From: Mucilaginibacter gossypiicola
Lineage (GTDB): Bacteria > Bacteroidota > Bacteroidia > Sphingobacteriales > Sphingobacteriaceae
NCBI RefSeq assembly: GCF_900110105.1
Contig: NZ_FOCL01000009.1
Coordinates: forward strand, 1-64,000
DNA length: 64,000 bases
Direction of reading: 5' to 3'
The notes under the pieces were generated by a model, which ran no database searches, was not told the origin of the DNA, and was given only the letters and a program-made list of their open reading frames with translations. A program made the translations under genes and the position numbers. Positions 26,573-36,100 of the stretch are shown piece after piece; within the stretch, counting starts at the first letter, position 1, and every line of letters begins with the position of its first letter.

Positions 26573-26678
26573 TAGTGCTATTTGCAATTAACAGGGCAAA
26601 AACAGTTGAGGGCACAGTTAAAACCCATTAACGTGCAAAAACAGTTCAGCGTACAAAATTAGCTAAAATAAAGTTTTA

Positions 26679-27059
26679 TCAGGCGCCTAATACACTTATG
26701 AGGTAATCGATAGAGTTATCCCAAATCAGCTTTCGCTCTGCAATGGCATCTTCTAATGCAAAATCAGTGATGGCGAGCGCTACATCATTGGTAAGCTCAT
26801 CCTGCAGTATTTCCATTTCAAAATAATACTGCGCATCATCATCAAGCCATTTAAAACGTACGGATTTGTTTTCCTTAACTGAGCAAAGTTTGGCTTTTTG
26901 CGACTCATCATCCCATGTAAAAGTATAAACATGGTCACGAATATTAACCTCATCGGCAAACCATTGAGACAAGCCATTAGGCTCGCTTAAGAAGCTGAAC
27001 AGGATACGCGGAGATGACTTTATCTCGTATTCAATGGTAAATTTTTTCTTTTCGGACAT
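26679..27059 (-). CDS. START-like domain protein
   Basis: A 126-residue helix-grip protein resembling the AHSA1/START-like superfamily: KFTIEYEIKSSPRILFSFLSEPNGLSQWFAD at the N-terminus, a cluster of strands (YTFTWDDESQKAKLCSV, SVRFKWLDDD), and a C-terminal amphipathic helix. Such folds bind hydrophobic ligands; the partner is unknown. It is widely conserved in Bacteroidota as far as I recall. It lies immediately upstream of the LptF/G gene (106 bases to its ATG) in the same direction, so a link to envelope lipids is conceivable but not shown. Confidence 0.83.
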   Translation of the reverse strand: MSEKKKFTIEYEIKSSPRILFSFLSEPNGLSQWFADEVNIRDHVYTFTWDDESQKAKLCSVKENKSVRFKWLDDDAQYYFEMEILQDELTNDVALAITDFALEDAIAERKLIWDNSIDYLISVLGA

Positions 27060-27130
27060 TCGGTTTACACTTAAAAAAGAGGAATAAAACTAAAAATGAA
27101 ACATTTTTTCTAAAGAAAACGAATTTCTAC

Positions 27131-27138
27131 TATATTTG
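27131..27138 (+). promoter_or_regulatory. -7 element of the tRNA promoter
   Basis: TATATTTG matches TAnnTTTG about 83 bases before the tRNA. The base group 19 bases upstream is TTCT, only a partial -33. Transcription would begin near 27146. Confidence 0.5.
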
Positions 27139-27220
27139 CAAACCTTTTTAGGGACGGCCACTTGTTTTAAAGCAAAGCCACTCTTTTTACCAACCATAAA
27201 AAGAGCCATAAAATAAAAAC

Positions 27221-27294
27221 GGCGGGGTAGCTCAGATGGTTAGAGCGTAGGATTCATAACCCTAAGGTCGGCAGTTCGATCCTGCTCCCCGCTA
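27221..27294 (+). tRNA. tRNA with CAT anticodon, Met (elongator type)
   Basis: This 74-base cloverleaf has the acceptor stem GGCGGGG/CCCCGCT, T8-A9, the D-arm GCTCAGATGGTTAGAGC, the anticodon loop TTCATAA with anticodon CAT, and T-arm GGCAG-TTCGATC-CTGCT, with discriminator A. The first pair is G-T and one base pair in the anticodon stem (A31-C39) is mismatched. It lacks the three G-C pairs in the anticodon stem typical of initiator tRNA, so elongator Met is most likely. Ile with a modified CAT anticodon cannot be excluded. CCA is not encoded. Confidence 0.92.
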
Positions 27295-27297
27295 CTT

Positions 27298-27327
27298 AAA
27301 AAGCCAGCAAATATTTGTTGGCTTTTT
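27298..27327 (+). terminator. tRNA terminator
   Basis: AAAAAGCCAGCAAAT followed directly by ATTTGTTGGCTTTTT makes a 15-base stem with one mismatch, ending in a T-run, 4 bases after the tRNA. Confidence 0.8.
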
Positions 27328-27453
27328 TTATGCCAATAAAAATCTATTCGCCAGCCAATTACAATCCAACTTTTCGTTTTAACAACTTTGGCACGGCTCC
27401 GATCTTTTGATTCTCAAGCCACTAAACCTTTGAAACTACCCAACTTAAATTAT

Positions 27454-28311
27454 TTATTTCTCTCTAAACTCCGTGGGTTTAGTTCCGGTGTGAGTTTTAA
27501 AAAAGTTGGAGAAATAAGCATTGTCTACAAAACCAAGTTGAAAAGCGATTTCTTTTATTGAGAAATCAGTTGAGTGCAGAAGACGTTTTGCTTCCAGCAA
27601 AACCCGTTGCTGGATCAATTGAGTCGCGGATATTTTAAGGTTGCGCTTGCAGAGGATATTTAAATAATTGGCAGATATATTGAGTTGGGAAGCATAAAAA
27701 GCGACCAGTTTTTCCTCTTTAAAGTGCTGATCGACCAGCATGTGGAATTTCGCAAGCCTTGGGCGGGATTGATATACCTTATAATCTGTAAAAACAGTTT
27801 CGGCCTCCTTACTAACTATAGCTGCTATGACCGCAGCCCTGGCGCTGATAAGTTCCGGAAGTGAGTTGCCCGTTTTTAATTCATCTTTAATTGCAGTAAA
27901 CTCATACTTCAACAAACTGAAATTACTATCGCTCAGCGGAATCACCGGATGGTTAATATAATTCGTGAATGAAAAACGGAAATAGGGCGCAAAATGCTTA
28001 AGGAAGTTATGGTGCACCATTAACTGGTAACCGGTAGTATCAAGCTTCATATGCCAGCTATGTACCTGGCCCGGAAATAATACATGCACTTGTTTATCCC
28101 CTATCTGATAGTCACGAAAATCAATACTATGTACACCTTGGGCGCTATCGAATAACATGATAATAAAGAAATCATGCCGGTGAGGTTGATCGATATGCTT
28201 TTCTCCAAGCAGTTCGTTAAAAAGCAACTCCTCCCTCCCTGCCAGTTGCTCTTTTCTAAACTCCTGGATCCCGAGAACAGGAATGTGTTTGTAGTTATCA
28301 GGTTTGCTCAC
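27454..28311 (-). CDS. AraC-family transcriptional regulator
   Basis: A 285-residue regulator. The N-terminal half (about 20-150) is a cupin-like ligand domain with PHRHDFFIIMLFDSAQGVHSIDF. The C-terminal 95 residues contain two HTH motifs: KLVAFYASQLNISANYLNIL and FSIKEIAFQLGFVDNAYFSNFFKTHTGTKPTEFR, the AraC signature. The start is GTG at 28311; no ATG fits. It follows the cytoplasmic amidohydrolase gene by 63 bases on the same strand. A -7-like TAAATTTG lies at 28342-28349. It may control the amidohydrolase genes. Confidence 0.92.
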   Translation of the reverse strand: MSKPDNYKHIPVLGIQEFRKEQLAGREELLFNELLGEKHIDQPHRHDFFIIMLFDSAQGVHSIDFRDYQIGDKQVHVLFPGQVHSWHMKLDTTGYQLMVHHNFLKHFAPYFRFSFTNYINHPVIPLSDSNFSLLKYEFTAIKDELKTGNSLPELISARAAVIAAIVSKEAETVFTDYKVYQSRPRLAKFHMLVDQHFKEEKLVAFYASQLNISANYLNILCKRNLKISATQLIQQRVLLEAKRLLHSTDFSIKEIAFQLGFVDNAYFSNFFKTHTGTKPTEFREK

Positions 28312-28341
28312 CGGCGGATCTTCTTTCTATTTGAAATATAG

Positions 28342-28349
28342 CAAATTTA
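28342..28349 (-). promoter_or_regulatory. Candidate -7 element for the AraC regulator
   Basis: Minus-strand TAAATTTG (TAnnTTTG) lies 31 bases before the GTG start in the short gap after the amidohydrolase gene. No -33 partner at 19 bases is seen. Confidence 0.35.
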
Positions 28350-28374
28350 TTAAAAGAGATAAAAACCGCGACCG

Positions 28375-29586
28375 TTAAAATACGATGTTGCCTTTATGAA
28401 TTAATGATTTAACCGGCGAGATACGGGCGACAGCTTCTGCCGAACAGGAAGCATCTAACAACACCGCGTCTGCATTATCTCCAACCTTAGGCCATTGTTG
28501 ACTTCCATGATCATCTAACGGAAGCACGTAGCGTGTTGCAAAGGCCAAAGTTCTTGACAATTCCCATTCGGTAGTGTAACCATAAAGCTCTGCAATCAGA
28601 TGTGCTTTCTGAAGCATATTCCCCGAACCAAAAGTGCTCCAGTGATCTTGTATATTATCGTTGCCCACCAGTACCTCCACGCCATATTTCCTGAGGGTTG
28701 GAATAGGCATGATAGTACCCCAGAATGGTACGGAAGATACAATCCCGACACCCGCGCCGGCAAGGCGTTCTGCAATTTTTTCTGTTTCTGCCGCGCTTAG
28801 GTGCCCCAGCGCAAAAGCGTGACTAACGTATGTCTTTCCTTTTAGCCCGGGATTTTCGAGTGCTTTATCAATCAGGAATTCGATCGTTTTTATGCCGCTT
28901 TCACCTCTTTCGTGCAGGTGAATGTCAATGCCTTTGTTGTTGTCGAGCGCAAGCTGCGTAATAAGCTCCATCGGCTTTTCAATACTGCCGTCAATGGAAT
29001 AAGGATCAACGCCCCCTATAAAAGTTACAGAATCCATTCGGGCAACTTCTTTCAAAAGGGGTTCTGTTTGGGTATAGTAGATGCCATGCTGCGGAAAGGC
29101 AACCAATTCAGCATCCAATGTCTCTTTCTTGTTTTGTAAAGCTTCTTCCAGGTGGTACAACGAGTCCAATCGCGAAGTCGGTTCAATATTAAAATGAGAC
29201 CGGATAAAATGCGTACCATACGAATGCAGAAAGTCGATCATCTTTTCGGTACGCTCCACGGAGGTTTTCAGCCATTCGGGAATCATCTTTTGCTCGTACG
29301 CAATCATGTCCTTTACCGTTCGTCTTTTAGCCGAAACCGCCTGCCAGGGCAAGCCAAAAAGCATCTTATCCAGGTGGGCGTGCATATCCTTAAAGGCGGG
29401 CAGCATAAGCCTGCCTTTGGCATCTACTCCATTTATGTTGAGATCATTAGGCTTGATGTTTGCTATTTTCCCCTTATCTACCTCAATGCAAAAGAGCGCA
29501 GTTTTTGTTCCTTTCGCTTCATCTCCCTCGTATTCAAAACCCGTTTCAAGCAAAACGTTTTTTAGCACATATGTTTGATTTTCCAT
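28375..29586 (-). CDS. Cytoplasmic cytosine-deaminase-like amidohydrolase
   Basis: A 403-residue metal-dependent hydrolase. Metal ligands match E. coli CodA spacing: H69 and H71 (HAHLDK), H223 (DIHLHE), H256 (VSHAF) and D310 (GNDNIQDHW), followed by SGNMLQKAHL as in CodA. It should deaminate or hydrolyse a cyclic C-N bond, perhaps of a pyrimidine-like ring; the substrate is not known. The frame stays open to 29673, but that extension has no good start and ATG 29586 gives the paralog's mature start (TYVLKNV). It has no signal peptide. The very similar gene at 29812 is divergent and exported. Confidence 0.88.
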   Translation of the reverse strand: MENQTYVLKNVLLETGFEYEGDEAKGTKTALFCIEVDKGKIANIKPNDLNINGVDAKGRLMLPAFKDMHAHLDKMLFGLPWQAVSAKRRTVKDMIAYEQKMIPEWLKTSVERTEKMIDFLHSYGTHFIRSHFNIEPTSRLDSLYHLEEALQNKKETLDAELVAFPQHGIYYTQTEPLLKEVARMDSVTFIGGVDPYSIDGSIEKPMELITQLALDNNKGIDIHLHERGESGIKTIEFLIDKALENPGLKGKTYVSHAFALGHLSAAETEKIAERLAGAGVGIVSSVPFWGTIMPIPTLRKYGVEVLVGNDNIQDHWSTFGSGNMLQKAHLIAELYGYTTEWELSRTLAFATRYVLPLDDHGSQQWPKVGDNADAVLLDASCSAEAVARISPVKSLIHKGNIVF

Positions 29587-29785
29587 ATTAGTTTTTATAG
29601 TATCTGCTTCGATAAGACAACGCTGATATATTTTGCGGCTCCCCGCGGCAAAGTACGGCATGTTTTTAACCATCTATTTGCGAAATCTATCCTGATGCTT
29701 GAAAGATTTATCACTAAAACCAAAACTGTAATAAATCTTTCAAGAGTTGGCATGAATCCTACACGTGGCAAGAATAGTTGCGGAT

Positions 29786-29793
29786 TATTTTTG
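29786..29793 (+). promoter_or_regulatory. Candidate -7 element for the exported amidohydrolase
   Basis: TATTTTTG fits TAnnTTTG, 19 bases before ATG 29812. No TTTG occurs 19 bases upstream. If it is real, the leader would be only about 11-26 bases. Confidence 0.35.
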
Positions 29794-29811
29794 TATAAAT
29801 AATTTCAGTCT

Positions 29812-31158
29812 ATGCAGAAACCGGAAATGTCACGTAAGGATTTTTTAAAAAAATCAGGATTATGTTTTGCAGGCATGGCTTTAGTACCCGGAGTATTGAA
29901 TGCCCGGGGTGCCCAGGCACAACAAAGCGAAAGCCAGGAGAACAAACATGCGGGGAAAACCTATACTTTAAAAAATGTAAGGTTAGAAACCGGGTTTGAA
30001 TATGAAGATAACGAAGTAGTTCATACAAAAACGGAGCTGTTTTCTATTTCCATCAGCAATGGAAAAATAAAAAGCATATCGGCCAATACGCCAAATGACT
30101 CCAATGCCGTTGACGCAAACGGACTGCTGATGCTACCCGCCTTCAAAGACATGCATATCCATCTCGACAAAACCTTTTATGGCGGGCACTGGCAGGCAAC
30201 AAAAAAAAGAACGGGTGGTGTAAAAGGCATGATTGCATTAGAGCAGCAAATTCTGCCCGGTATGCTGAAAACCTCAACGGAGCATGCAGAGAAACTGATT
30301 GAGCTGCTTCAATCAAAAGGGTCGGCATTTGCCAGAAGCCATGTAAATATCGAACCTACTTCAAAGTTGCAATCGCTTAAAAACCTGCAAAAAGCGCTTG
30401 AAAATAAGAAGGACAGTTTTGGGGCAGAACTGGTAGCTTTTCCGCAGCACGGCGTTTTCTATACAGATTCGGTTCCTTATTTAAGGGAAGCCGCGCAAAT
30501 GGATATTGATTTTATTGGCGGGGTTGACCCATATAGTATAGATGGCTCAATCGAAAGAACAATTGATTTCACGGTTCAGCTGGCTTTGGATAACAATAAA
30601 GGGATAGATATACACCTGCACGAGTCGGGAGATTCAGGTTTAAAAACGGTGGAATATCTTATTAAAAAAATAAATGAAAACCCTGTTTTAAAGAAAAAAA
30701 CATATATAAGCCACTGTTTTGTTTTAGGGAAACTGGAAGCTGCAAAGCAGGAAGAAATTGCGGAACAATTGGCAGCTGCCAATGTTGGCATTGTATCTAC
30801 TATACCTTTTGGCGGACTAATTATGCCGATACCTACCTTGCACAAACACAACGTTACAGTACTCACCGGCAACGACAGTATTATAGACCACTGGAATACC
30901 TGGGGAAGTGGAAGTGTATTGCAGAAGGCTAATCTTATGGCACAGCTTTATGGCTATTCTACAGAATTTTTACTATCAAGGAGTTTGAAACTGGCTACCG
31001 CAGGTGTGCTTCCATTAGATGATAAAGGAGTGCAGCAATGGCCTAAAGCAGGGGATGTGGCCGACCTGGTTCTTGTTGATGCCAGTTGTTCGGCTGAAGC
31101 GGTATCAAGAATATCTCCTGTAAGGTCACTAATACAAAAAGGGAATATTGTTTACTGA
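29812..31158 (+). CDS. Exported cytosine-deaminase-like amidohydrolase
   Basis: A 448-residue paralog of the protein at 28375-29586, alignable end to end. The metal ligands are H115 and H117 (HIHLDK), H268 (DIHLHE), H301 (ISHCF) and D355 (GNDSIIDHW). It has an N-terminal leader MSRKDFLKKSGLCFAGMALV ending near ARGAQAQ, a Tat-like signal in which the second arginine is lysine (SRKDFLK), so it is probably exported folded to the periplasm. The start may be ATG 29812 or 29827. It is divergent from its paralog; the 225-base gap holds both promoters. Its substrate may come from outside the cell, but this is inference. Confidence 0.88.
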   Translation: MQKPEMSRKDFLKKSGLCFAGMALVPGVLNARGAQAQQSESQENKHAGKTYTLKNVRLETGFEYEDNEVVHTKTELFSISISNGKIKSISANTPNDSNAVDANGLLMLPAFKDMHIHLDKTFYGGHWQATKKRTGGVKGMIALEQQILPGMLKTSTEHAEKLIELLQSKGSAFARSHVNIEPTSKLQSLKNLQKALENKKDSFGAELVAFPQHGVFYTDSVPYLREAAQMDIDFIGGVDPYSIDGSIERTIDFTVQLALDNNKGIDIHLHESGDSGLKTVEYLIKKINENPVLKKKTYISHCFVLGKLEAAKQEEIAEQLAAANVGIVSTIPFGGLIMPIPTLHKHNVTVLTGNDSIIDHWNTWGSGSVLQKANLMAQLYGYSTEFLLSRSLKLATAGVLPLDDKGVQQWPKAGDVADLVLVDASCSAEAVSRISPVRSLIQKGNIVY

Positions 31159-31243
31159 TAAAACTCCTTACGGATTTTTGGTACAGATGCTGCCTGGTAC
31201 CATTTAATTACGTCAAAGCATATTGCTTTTCCTTCAACGGATT

Positions 31244-31273
31244 TAGTTCCTTCAGCAATCGCCGAAGGAACTA
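31244..31273 (+). terminator. Hairpin after the exported amidohydrolase gene
   Basis: TAGTTCCTTC (31244-31253) and GAAGGAACTA (31264-31273) form a perfect 10-base stem, 86 bases past the stop codon. There is no T-tract, so its role as a terminator is uncertain. Confidence 0.4.
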
Positions 31274-31401
31274 TTCCCGAAATGCCTGTGCCGGGATTAT
31301 CTACGTTCTATTACTACATCATTTACATTGCATTTTTGTCTTCATTCTCTTTTCCATGTAATGGCTCCCCCGGCAGCAATCTGCAATACATTAACCAGCT
31401 T

Positions 31402-32274
31402 TTACCTGGGCACTACATGAGCGTGCCCGAGCATTGGCATAAGTTTCATCAGTTCCTCTTCGCTTACCTGCCTTCCAAACTCGGCTATTTCAAATGCCTC
31501 AGCATATTTTACTTCAGATGCAGCTTCCTTTCCGCACCATTTCTCCAATGTATAAATGTAAGACGGAAACACTTTACTGTACGCGTAGGTATTATCGTAA
31601 ATTAATTGTTTTTGCTTTGCAGGGTCTTTTCGCACCTCTTCCAGTATGCCCATACCATGCGGAATTGCTTCTTCAACCTGTGTTTTGTGAGCGCCGCATG
31701 CAGCCAGTTTTGTTTCCCAAACCTTGTCGGTGCTAAAAGCAATGTCTGGGATATAAGAGAAAGTATGTGTGTAAAAATCACGCACATAAAGGAACACCGG
31801 GAGTTTCTCCATTTTCAGGTTCTTCGCGGCATCGCGCACAATGTATCCGGCAGTCATATTATCGATATGGCCGCCCTCTGCGGGATAAAAAGTGAACACC
31901 ACATCAGGCTTAAATGCTTCTATGCTTTTGATCACTTTCCCTTGCGACTCTTTGGTGTTTTTTAATTGCTGATCGTGATAATCTAATACCTCATAATCTG
32001 CCAGGTTAAGGATCTTTTTAGCATTCATTGCTTCCTGGTAACGTCTTTTGGCCAGCACTTCTGGCTTTTCCTGCCAATGCCCTGCATCTCCGTTGGTGAG
32101 CGACATAAATTTCACCTGATGCCCCATCTGCGTGTATAAAGCCGCCGTACCACCGGTATACACTTCACCTTCATCGGGATGCGCGAAGATCATCATAACA
32201 CGGAGCGGCTTCTGCTGCGCCCCTGCATTCAAAAAAAATCCAGAAATAAAAAGAGACAGAATTAACAATCGCAT
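31402..32274 (-). CDS. Secreted PIG-L/LmbE-family deacetylase
   Basis: A 290-residue protein with a Sec signal peptide (cleavage after NAGAQ). The zinc-binding motif AHPDE is at residues 31-35 and the second histidine/aspartate site is GGHIDNM (134-140). The family removes acetyl from N-acetylglucosamine-type amines (PIG-L, MshB, BshB, LmbE). The aspartate of the usual AHPDD is replaced by Glu at the last position (AHPDE), which is common in the family. The signal peptide means it acts outside the cytoplasm. It is convergent with the exported amidohydrolase and divergent from the SusC operon. Confidence 0.9.
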   Translation of the reverse strand: MRLLILSLFISGFFLNAGAQQKPLRVMMIFAHPDEGEVYTGGTAALYTQMGHQVKFMSLTNGDAGHWQEKPEVLAKRRYQEAMNAKKILNLADYEVLDYHDQQLKNTKESQGKVIKSIEAFKPDVVFTFYPAEGGHIDNMTAGYIVRDAAKNLKMEKLPVFLYVRDFYTHTFSYIPDIAFSTDKVWETKLAACGAHKTQVEEAIPHGMGILEEVRKDPAKQKQLIYDNTYAYSKVFPSYIYTLEKWCGKEAASEVKYAEAFEIAEFGRQVSEEELMKLMPMLGHAHVVPR

Positions 32275-32680
32275 AAGTTCATGGTTTATAGATGAATAAA
32301 TTCAACGGGCCCTTGGTTAAAAACAAAGCTATGTTCTCAGCGTCATCAGATGTTGGATTCATTATGCTAATAATTGTACATTTTATAACTATCTCGGTAA
32401 TGACTGATTATTTCGTTGTAGTGAAAGGCAGGGTTTATCAATACCGGAAACATGAAGCGTGGGCTACTATGTTTTAACTAAAAATGTAAATCTTACATTT
32501 CATGACAGATTTTTAATCTTCAGGAACATCGTTTTAGCATTTTATCAGGATTTCACATGACACATTTCATGATATATTGTCAAAAAAGTCTAACATTCTA
32601 CTGCTTTTTTTAACATTTTTTCAATTGTGATCGATTGTTACCATTTGAAATAGCAAAAATTTAATATTTTCATGATATTA

Positions 32681-32711
32681 CTTGGTAAAACGTTTTTGTT
32701 AATTATATTTG
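32681..32711 (+). promoter_or_regulatory. Promoter of the SusC/SusD operon
   Basis: TATATTTG (32704-32711) is a full -7 match, and CTTG (32681-32684), 19 bases upstream, matches three of four bases of the -33 TTTG. Transcription would begin near 32718, which is about 480 bases before the first susC ATG. Confidence 0.55.
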
Positions 32712-32814
32712 TTAAAACCAGTTATTAAAATACATTACTTCTTAATCGTTTAAGCCACCTGACCTGCTTGTTTCGAGATTTACGTAATTAAATATATTAA
32801 CCAATATCACTGAC

Positions 32815-32865
32815 ATGAAAAACCTGATTTACCTGTACCTCGTCCTTCAGAAACCTATCATCTGA
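32815..32865 (+). CDS. Possible leader peptide in the SusC operon leader
   Basis: ATG at 32815 opens a 16-codon frame (MKNLIYLYLVLQKPII) that ends at TGA. It is followed 18 bases later by an 8-base-pair hairpin. There is no strong ribosome site. It may be chance; it is listed because its position in a long leader resembles a leader-peptide arrangement. A second short frame (33001-33063) follows an AGGGGG run. Confidence 0.2.
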   Translation: MKNLIYLYLVLQKPII

Positions 32866-32883
32866 TAAGGCTGCGCCATCGAA

Positions 32884-32904
32884 AAAATCTCCTGTTGAGA
32901 TTTT
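32884..32904 (+). promoter_or_regulatory. Small hairpin in the SusC operon leader
   Basis: AAAATCTC-CTGTT-GAGATTTT gives a perfect 8-base stem with a 5-base loop within the transcribed leader. A moderately T-rich stretch follows (CTTTTATTATTT near 32917), so it might act as an attenuator, but this is speculative. Confidence 0.3.
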
Positions 32905-33199
32905 AGGCTTCAAGACTTTTATTATTTAACCTAATCACCAAAAGTGAAAAGAACACTTGTGCATTGTCATTTTTAATGATAAATCCGAGGGGGCATAACT
33001 ATGCGCCGCTATCAAAGATATTCCTGCAGATTATTTTTGATTTCTTGTTCTTTTCGCTTGTAAATCAACACTATGAAGAAAGAATTACGCACCTCTTAAT
33101 GTAAGGGCGCATGTTATCTGCATAACTCATTTGCAGGCACAGCAGCATGTGGCCGTTAAATCAAAAATTTTATTTCACAAACTAAAAGATCCATTCATT

Positions 33200-36100
33200 A
33201 TGCGATACTTATGGCTGTGCTTTGTGGTTTTCGCAGCAATTACCACAAATGCACTTACAAGCTTAGCTAAGGGAAATGAGGGTAAAAAAAGTAAGGTAAA
33301 ACGTCCTGATCCTGCTTTTTATAACAAGCCTCACATCCGTCGGGATACAACGGCAAAAGATTCATTATTAAAAGACAGCATAAATATTATTATCAGGCAT
33401 ACCCTTTATAATAAGCTGGCAGATAGTGTTACCAAAAAGCCTTATGAGCTATCTAAATTTCCGGCGGCTTCCCTGCAGCAACTTTTAAAAGGACAATTTG
33501 CAGGGCTTTACGTGCAGGAACCATCGGGCGAGCCTGGCAGCATGCAAAATATGTTTATTAGAGGCGTGCCCATGCCGCTTCTCTCTCCGCGGGATGTTTA
33601 CCAGTCGCAGCCACTTGTTGTGCTGGATGGTATTCCACTGGTAACAGAACACCCGTTTGCATATGATATACAGCTATATGACTATAACAGGATGGGAACC
33701 GCAACCAACCCATTTGCTGGTATTGATATGAATAACATTGCCTCGGTTGAGGTATTAAAAGACCTGTCGGCTACCGCGGTTTACGGACCGCGTGCAGTTA
33801 ATGGTGTTATCGTTTTAACCTCTAAAACCCCTGTTGCTGCCAAAAGCATCACTTTTGACTCGTATATAGGTTTAGCGCAGCGCCCTCATGTAACTACAAT
33901 AAACGGTAAATATGAAAATGCTTTCAGGCAGCGTTTTTATGACCTTTATACTACCAATGGCAGGTATTCGGACGATGAAAACTATCCTATTTACCTGAGC
34001 GACTCATTAAATAATGTTTATAGTGGAAAATCTGACTGGAGCGACCTTTACTATCGTAACGCGGTAGTATACGGTATAAACTTTGGTATTTCCGGGGGAA
34101 CAGATCGTGCTAACTTCCGTTTCTCGTTGGGTGATCTGAAGAATAACGGCATTGCTGATGGAACTGTGCTAAACCGTTATAGCGCGATGTTCAACATTAA
34201 CATGAAGCCTCTCAAATGGCTCCTTTTTTCGACCATGGTAAATGCCAACCGGCTCGACAGGCAACGTAATAAATATCTTCGCGACAGATTTGCCCAGATC
34301 AATTACTTCCCCGATCTCAGTGCCCCACTGCCCCCCAACAAAGAGTATTATGCCGACTACCTGGCGCAGTACAAAAAAGGCTTCGATAATAACAAAACCA
34401 ATATCGTTGATGGCTATGCCAAAATAGGCCTTGATTTGGGAAGGTTCAAATTCGTAACCACTTTCAATGTAGATTATAACGAAGGCTACCGCGACGTGTT
34501 TTATGCACGTACCCTTTTGCAAGGCAACAGCTATGCTTCCAATTACTTTGGGTCCAGTCAAAGAATAATGGCCGATAACAGGGCAACTTATGATCTGACA
34601 ATCAACAAAGTAAACGACTTTCATTTTGAGCTTGGGCAATCAACGCAGTGGGATATTTACAAATACAGTAATGCCTACGCATACAAGGGCGTAAATGATT
34701 ATATTAAGATTGACCTACTGGATTCAAACCCCAAAAACCCCGACGGGTCTGATAATCCCAATTATCTTAACCCTACCGCATTTCCGCGGGAGTTAACCTT
34801 CCGTTTCCTGGATAAAATCAAGCATAACCTGGTTTCATTTTATGCAAAAACCGATTATTCATTTAAAGAAAAGTACTTCCTTTCGGCAACGGTGCGTGCA
34901 GATGGCTCGTCAAACGCGCAGCCTACCAGCCGGTGGTTTTATTCGCCGGTGATATCTGCAGCCTGGAACATTAAGAAAGAGGTATTAAATAACAGTACGA
35001 TCATCAATGATCTTATTTTGAAGGCAAGCGCCGGCAGGATCGGTCGCCTTAACGCGTTTGATAATTATGCGCAGGGCCCTCAATATACCGCATCGGTAGG
35101 CTATACCGGAAACTTAACCGTACCTGGCTACAACGCATTTGGTGTACTTACCAGGCCCTACTCTACCGGGTGGATCGGTTACGGCATACCATGGTCGTAT
35201 TCCAACCAGCTTAATATAGGTACGGATGCCGGCTTCCTGAATAACCGTTTACACCTTTCGGTTGATTGGTACCTGAAACAGGAAAAGAATCTACTCATAG
35301 GCATCCCTGCTTTTGCCGAGTATGGTTATAAACAGTCTATCGAAAGCGGCATGGCTGTAAATAATACCGGTATAGACGTTTCTGTATCAGCCAATATCGT
35401 TCAAAACACCAGGTTTGGATGGACATCCTCCTTAAATCTAAATCATAATATCAATAAGCTTAAAGCTTTGCCAAGAGGCTTAAATCAAATCATTGTTGAT
35501 GATAAGCTTTTAAAGGTGGGCAGCCCGATTGATCAGTATTGGTTACTGATCAATGATGGCATTTATAAATCGGAAAGCGAAATACCTGTTGTAAACGGGC
35601 AGCCGCTTAAGTACAATGGCATTGCCCTGCATGCCGGCGACCCAAGATGGCGCGATATCAATGGCGACAATGTAATTGACAATAACGATAAGGTATTAAA
35701 GGGGCATTCTTTACCCAAAATTTCGGGCGGATATGATAATAATTTCAGATATGGCAACTGGAACTTAAATATCAACCTGTATTTCAACCTGGGGCGCGAC
35801 CTTATACACCAGGAAATGGCCAACCGGTTTGATTTTATTAACAGGGAAGGGAACAGCGATGTAAACTCTGTTAAAGAGATCACCTTTTGGGAAAAACGCG
35901 GCGACTACAGCAAATACCCACTGTATAATCCATGGAGCACCGTTATCCCCTATCGCGTTGATCAGGACCTTTTTCTTGAAAATGCCTCATTCCTGAAATT
36001 AAGAACAGTTTCTATCGGGTATGACCTAACCAAAGCCATGCGGTTAAAGAAAATCAAGCTAACCAGGTTCTATGTATATGCCACGGCAAATAATGTGTTC

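Larger units (their letters stand above)
32275..33199. other. 925-base spacer before the SusC/SusD operon
   Basis: This space holds a probable leftward -7 box for the deacetylase (TAGCTTTG at 32324-32331), the SusC operon promoter (32681-32711) and a transcribed leader of about 480 bases. The leader contains three short ATG frames and a small hairpin (32884-32904). A 62-codon frame at 32292-32477 has no coding features. I see no tRNA, regulatory RNA family or regulator gene. Confidence 0.6.

Noticed and set aside
27221..27294. Initiator tRNA-Met
   Set aside because: The anticodon stem lacks the three consecutive G-C pairs next to the loop, and the first acceptor position pairs as G-T rather than being an unpaired C.
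31282..31965. Two plus-strand frames across the PIG-L deacetylase
   Set aside because: The deacetylase has a signal peptide and zinc motifs in the opposite frame. The first frame begins in spacer but runs into that gene and has no recognisable start signal.
32292..32477. 61-codon frame in the spacer before the SusC operon
   Set aside because: No ribosome site, no family, position just upstream of the predicted promoter; treated as non-coding.
33131..33199. TTG at 33131 as start of the first susC
   Set aside because: It would place 23 hydrophilic residues before a standard signal peptide; ATG 33200 starts directly with that signal.
34169..34639. 156-codon antisense frame across the first susC
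   Set aside because: Opposite a well-supported SusC; such long antisense frames arise from codon bias and it has no features.
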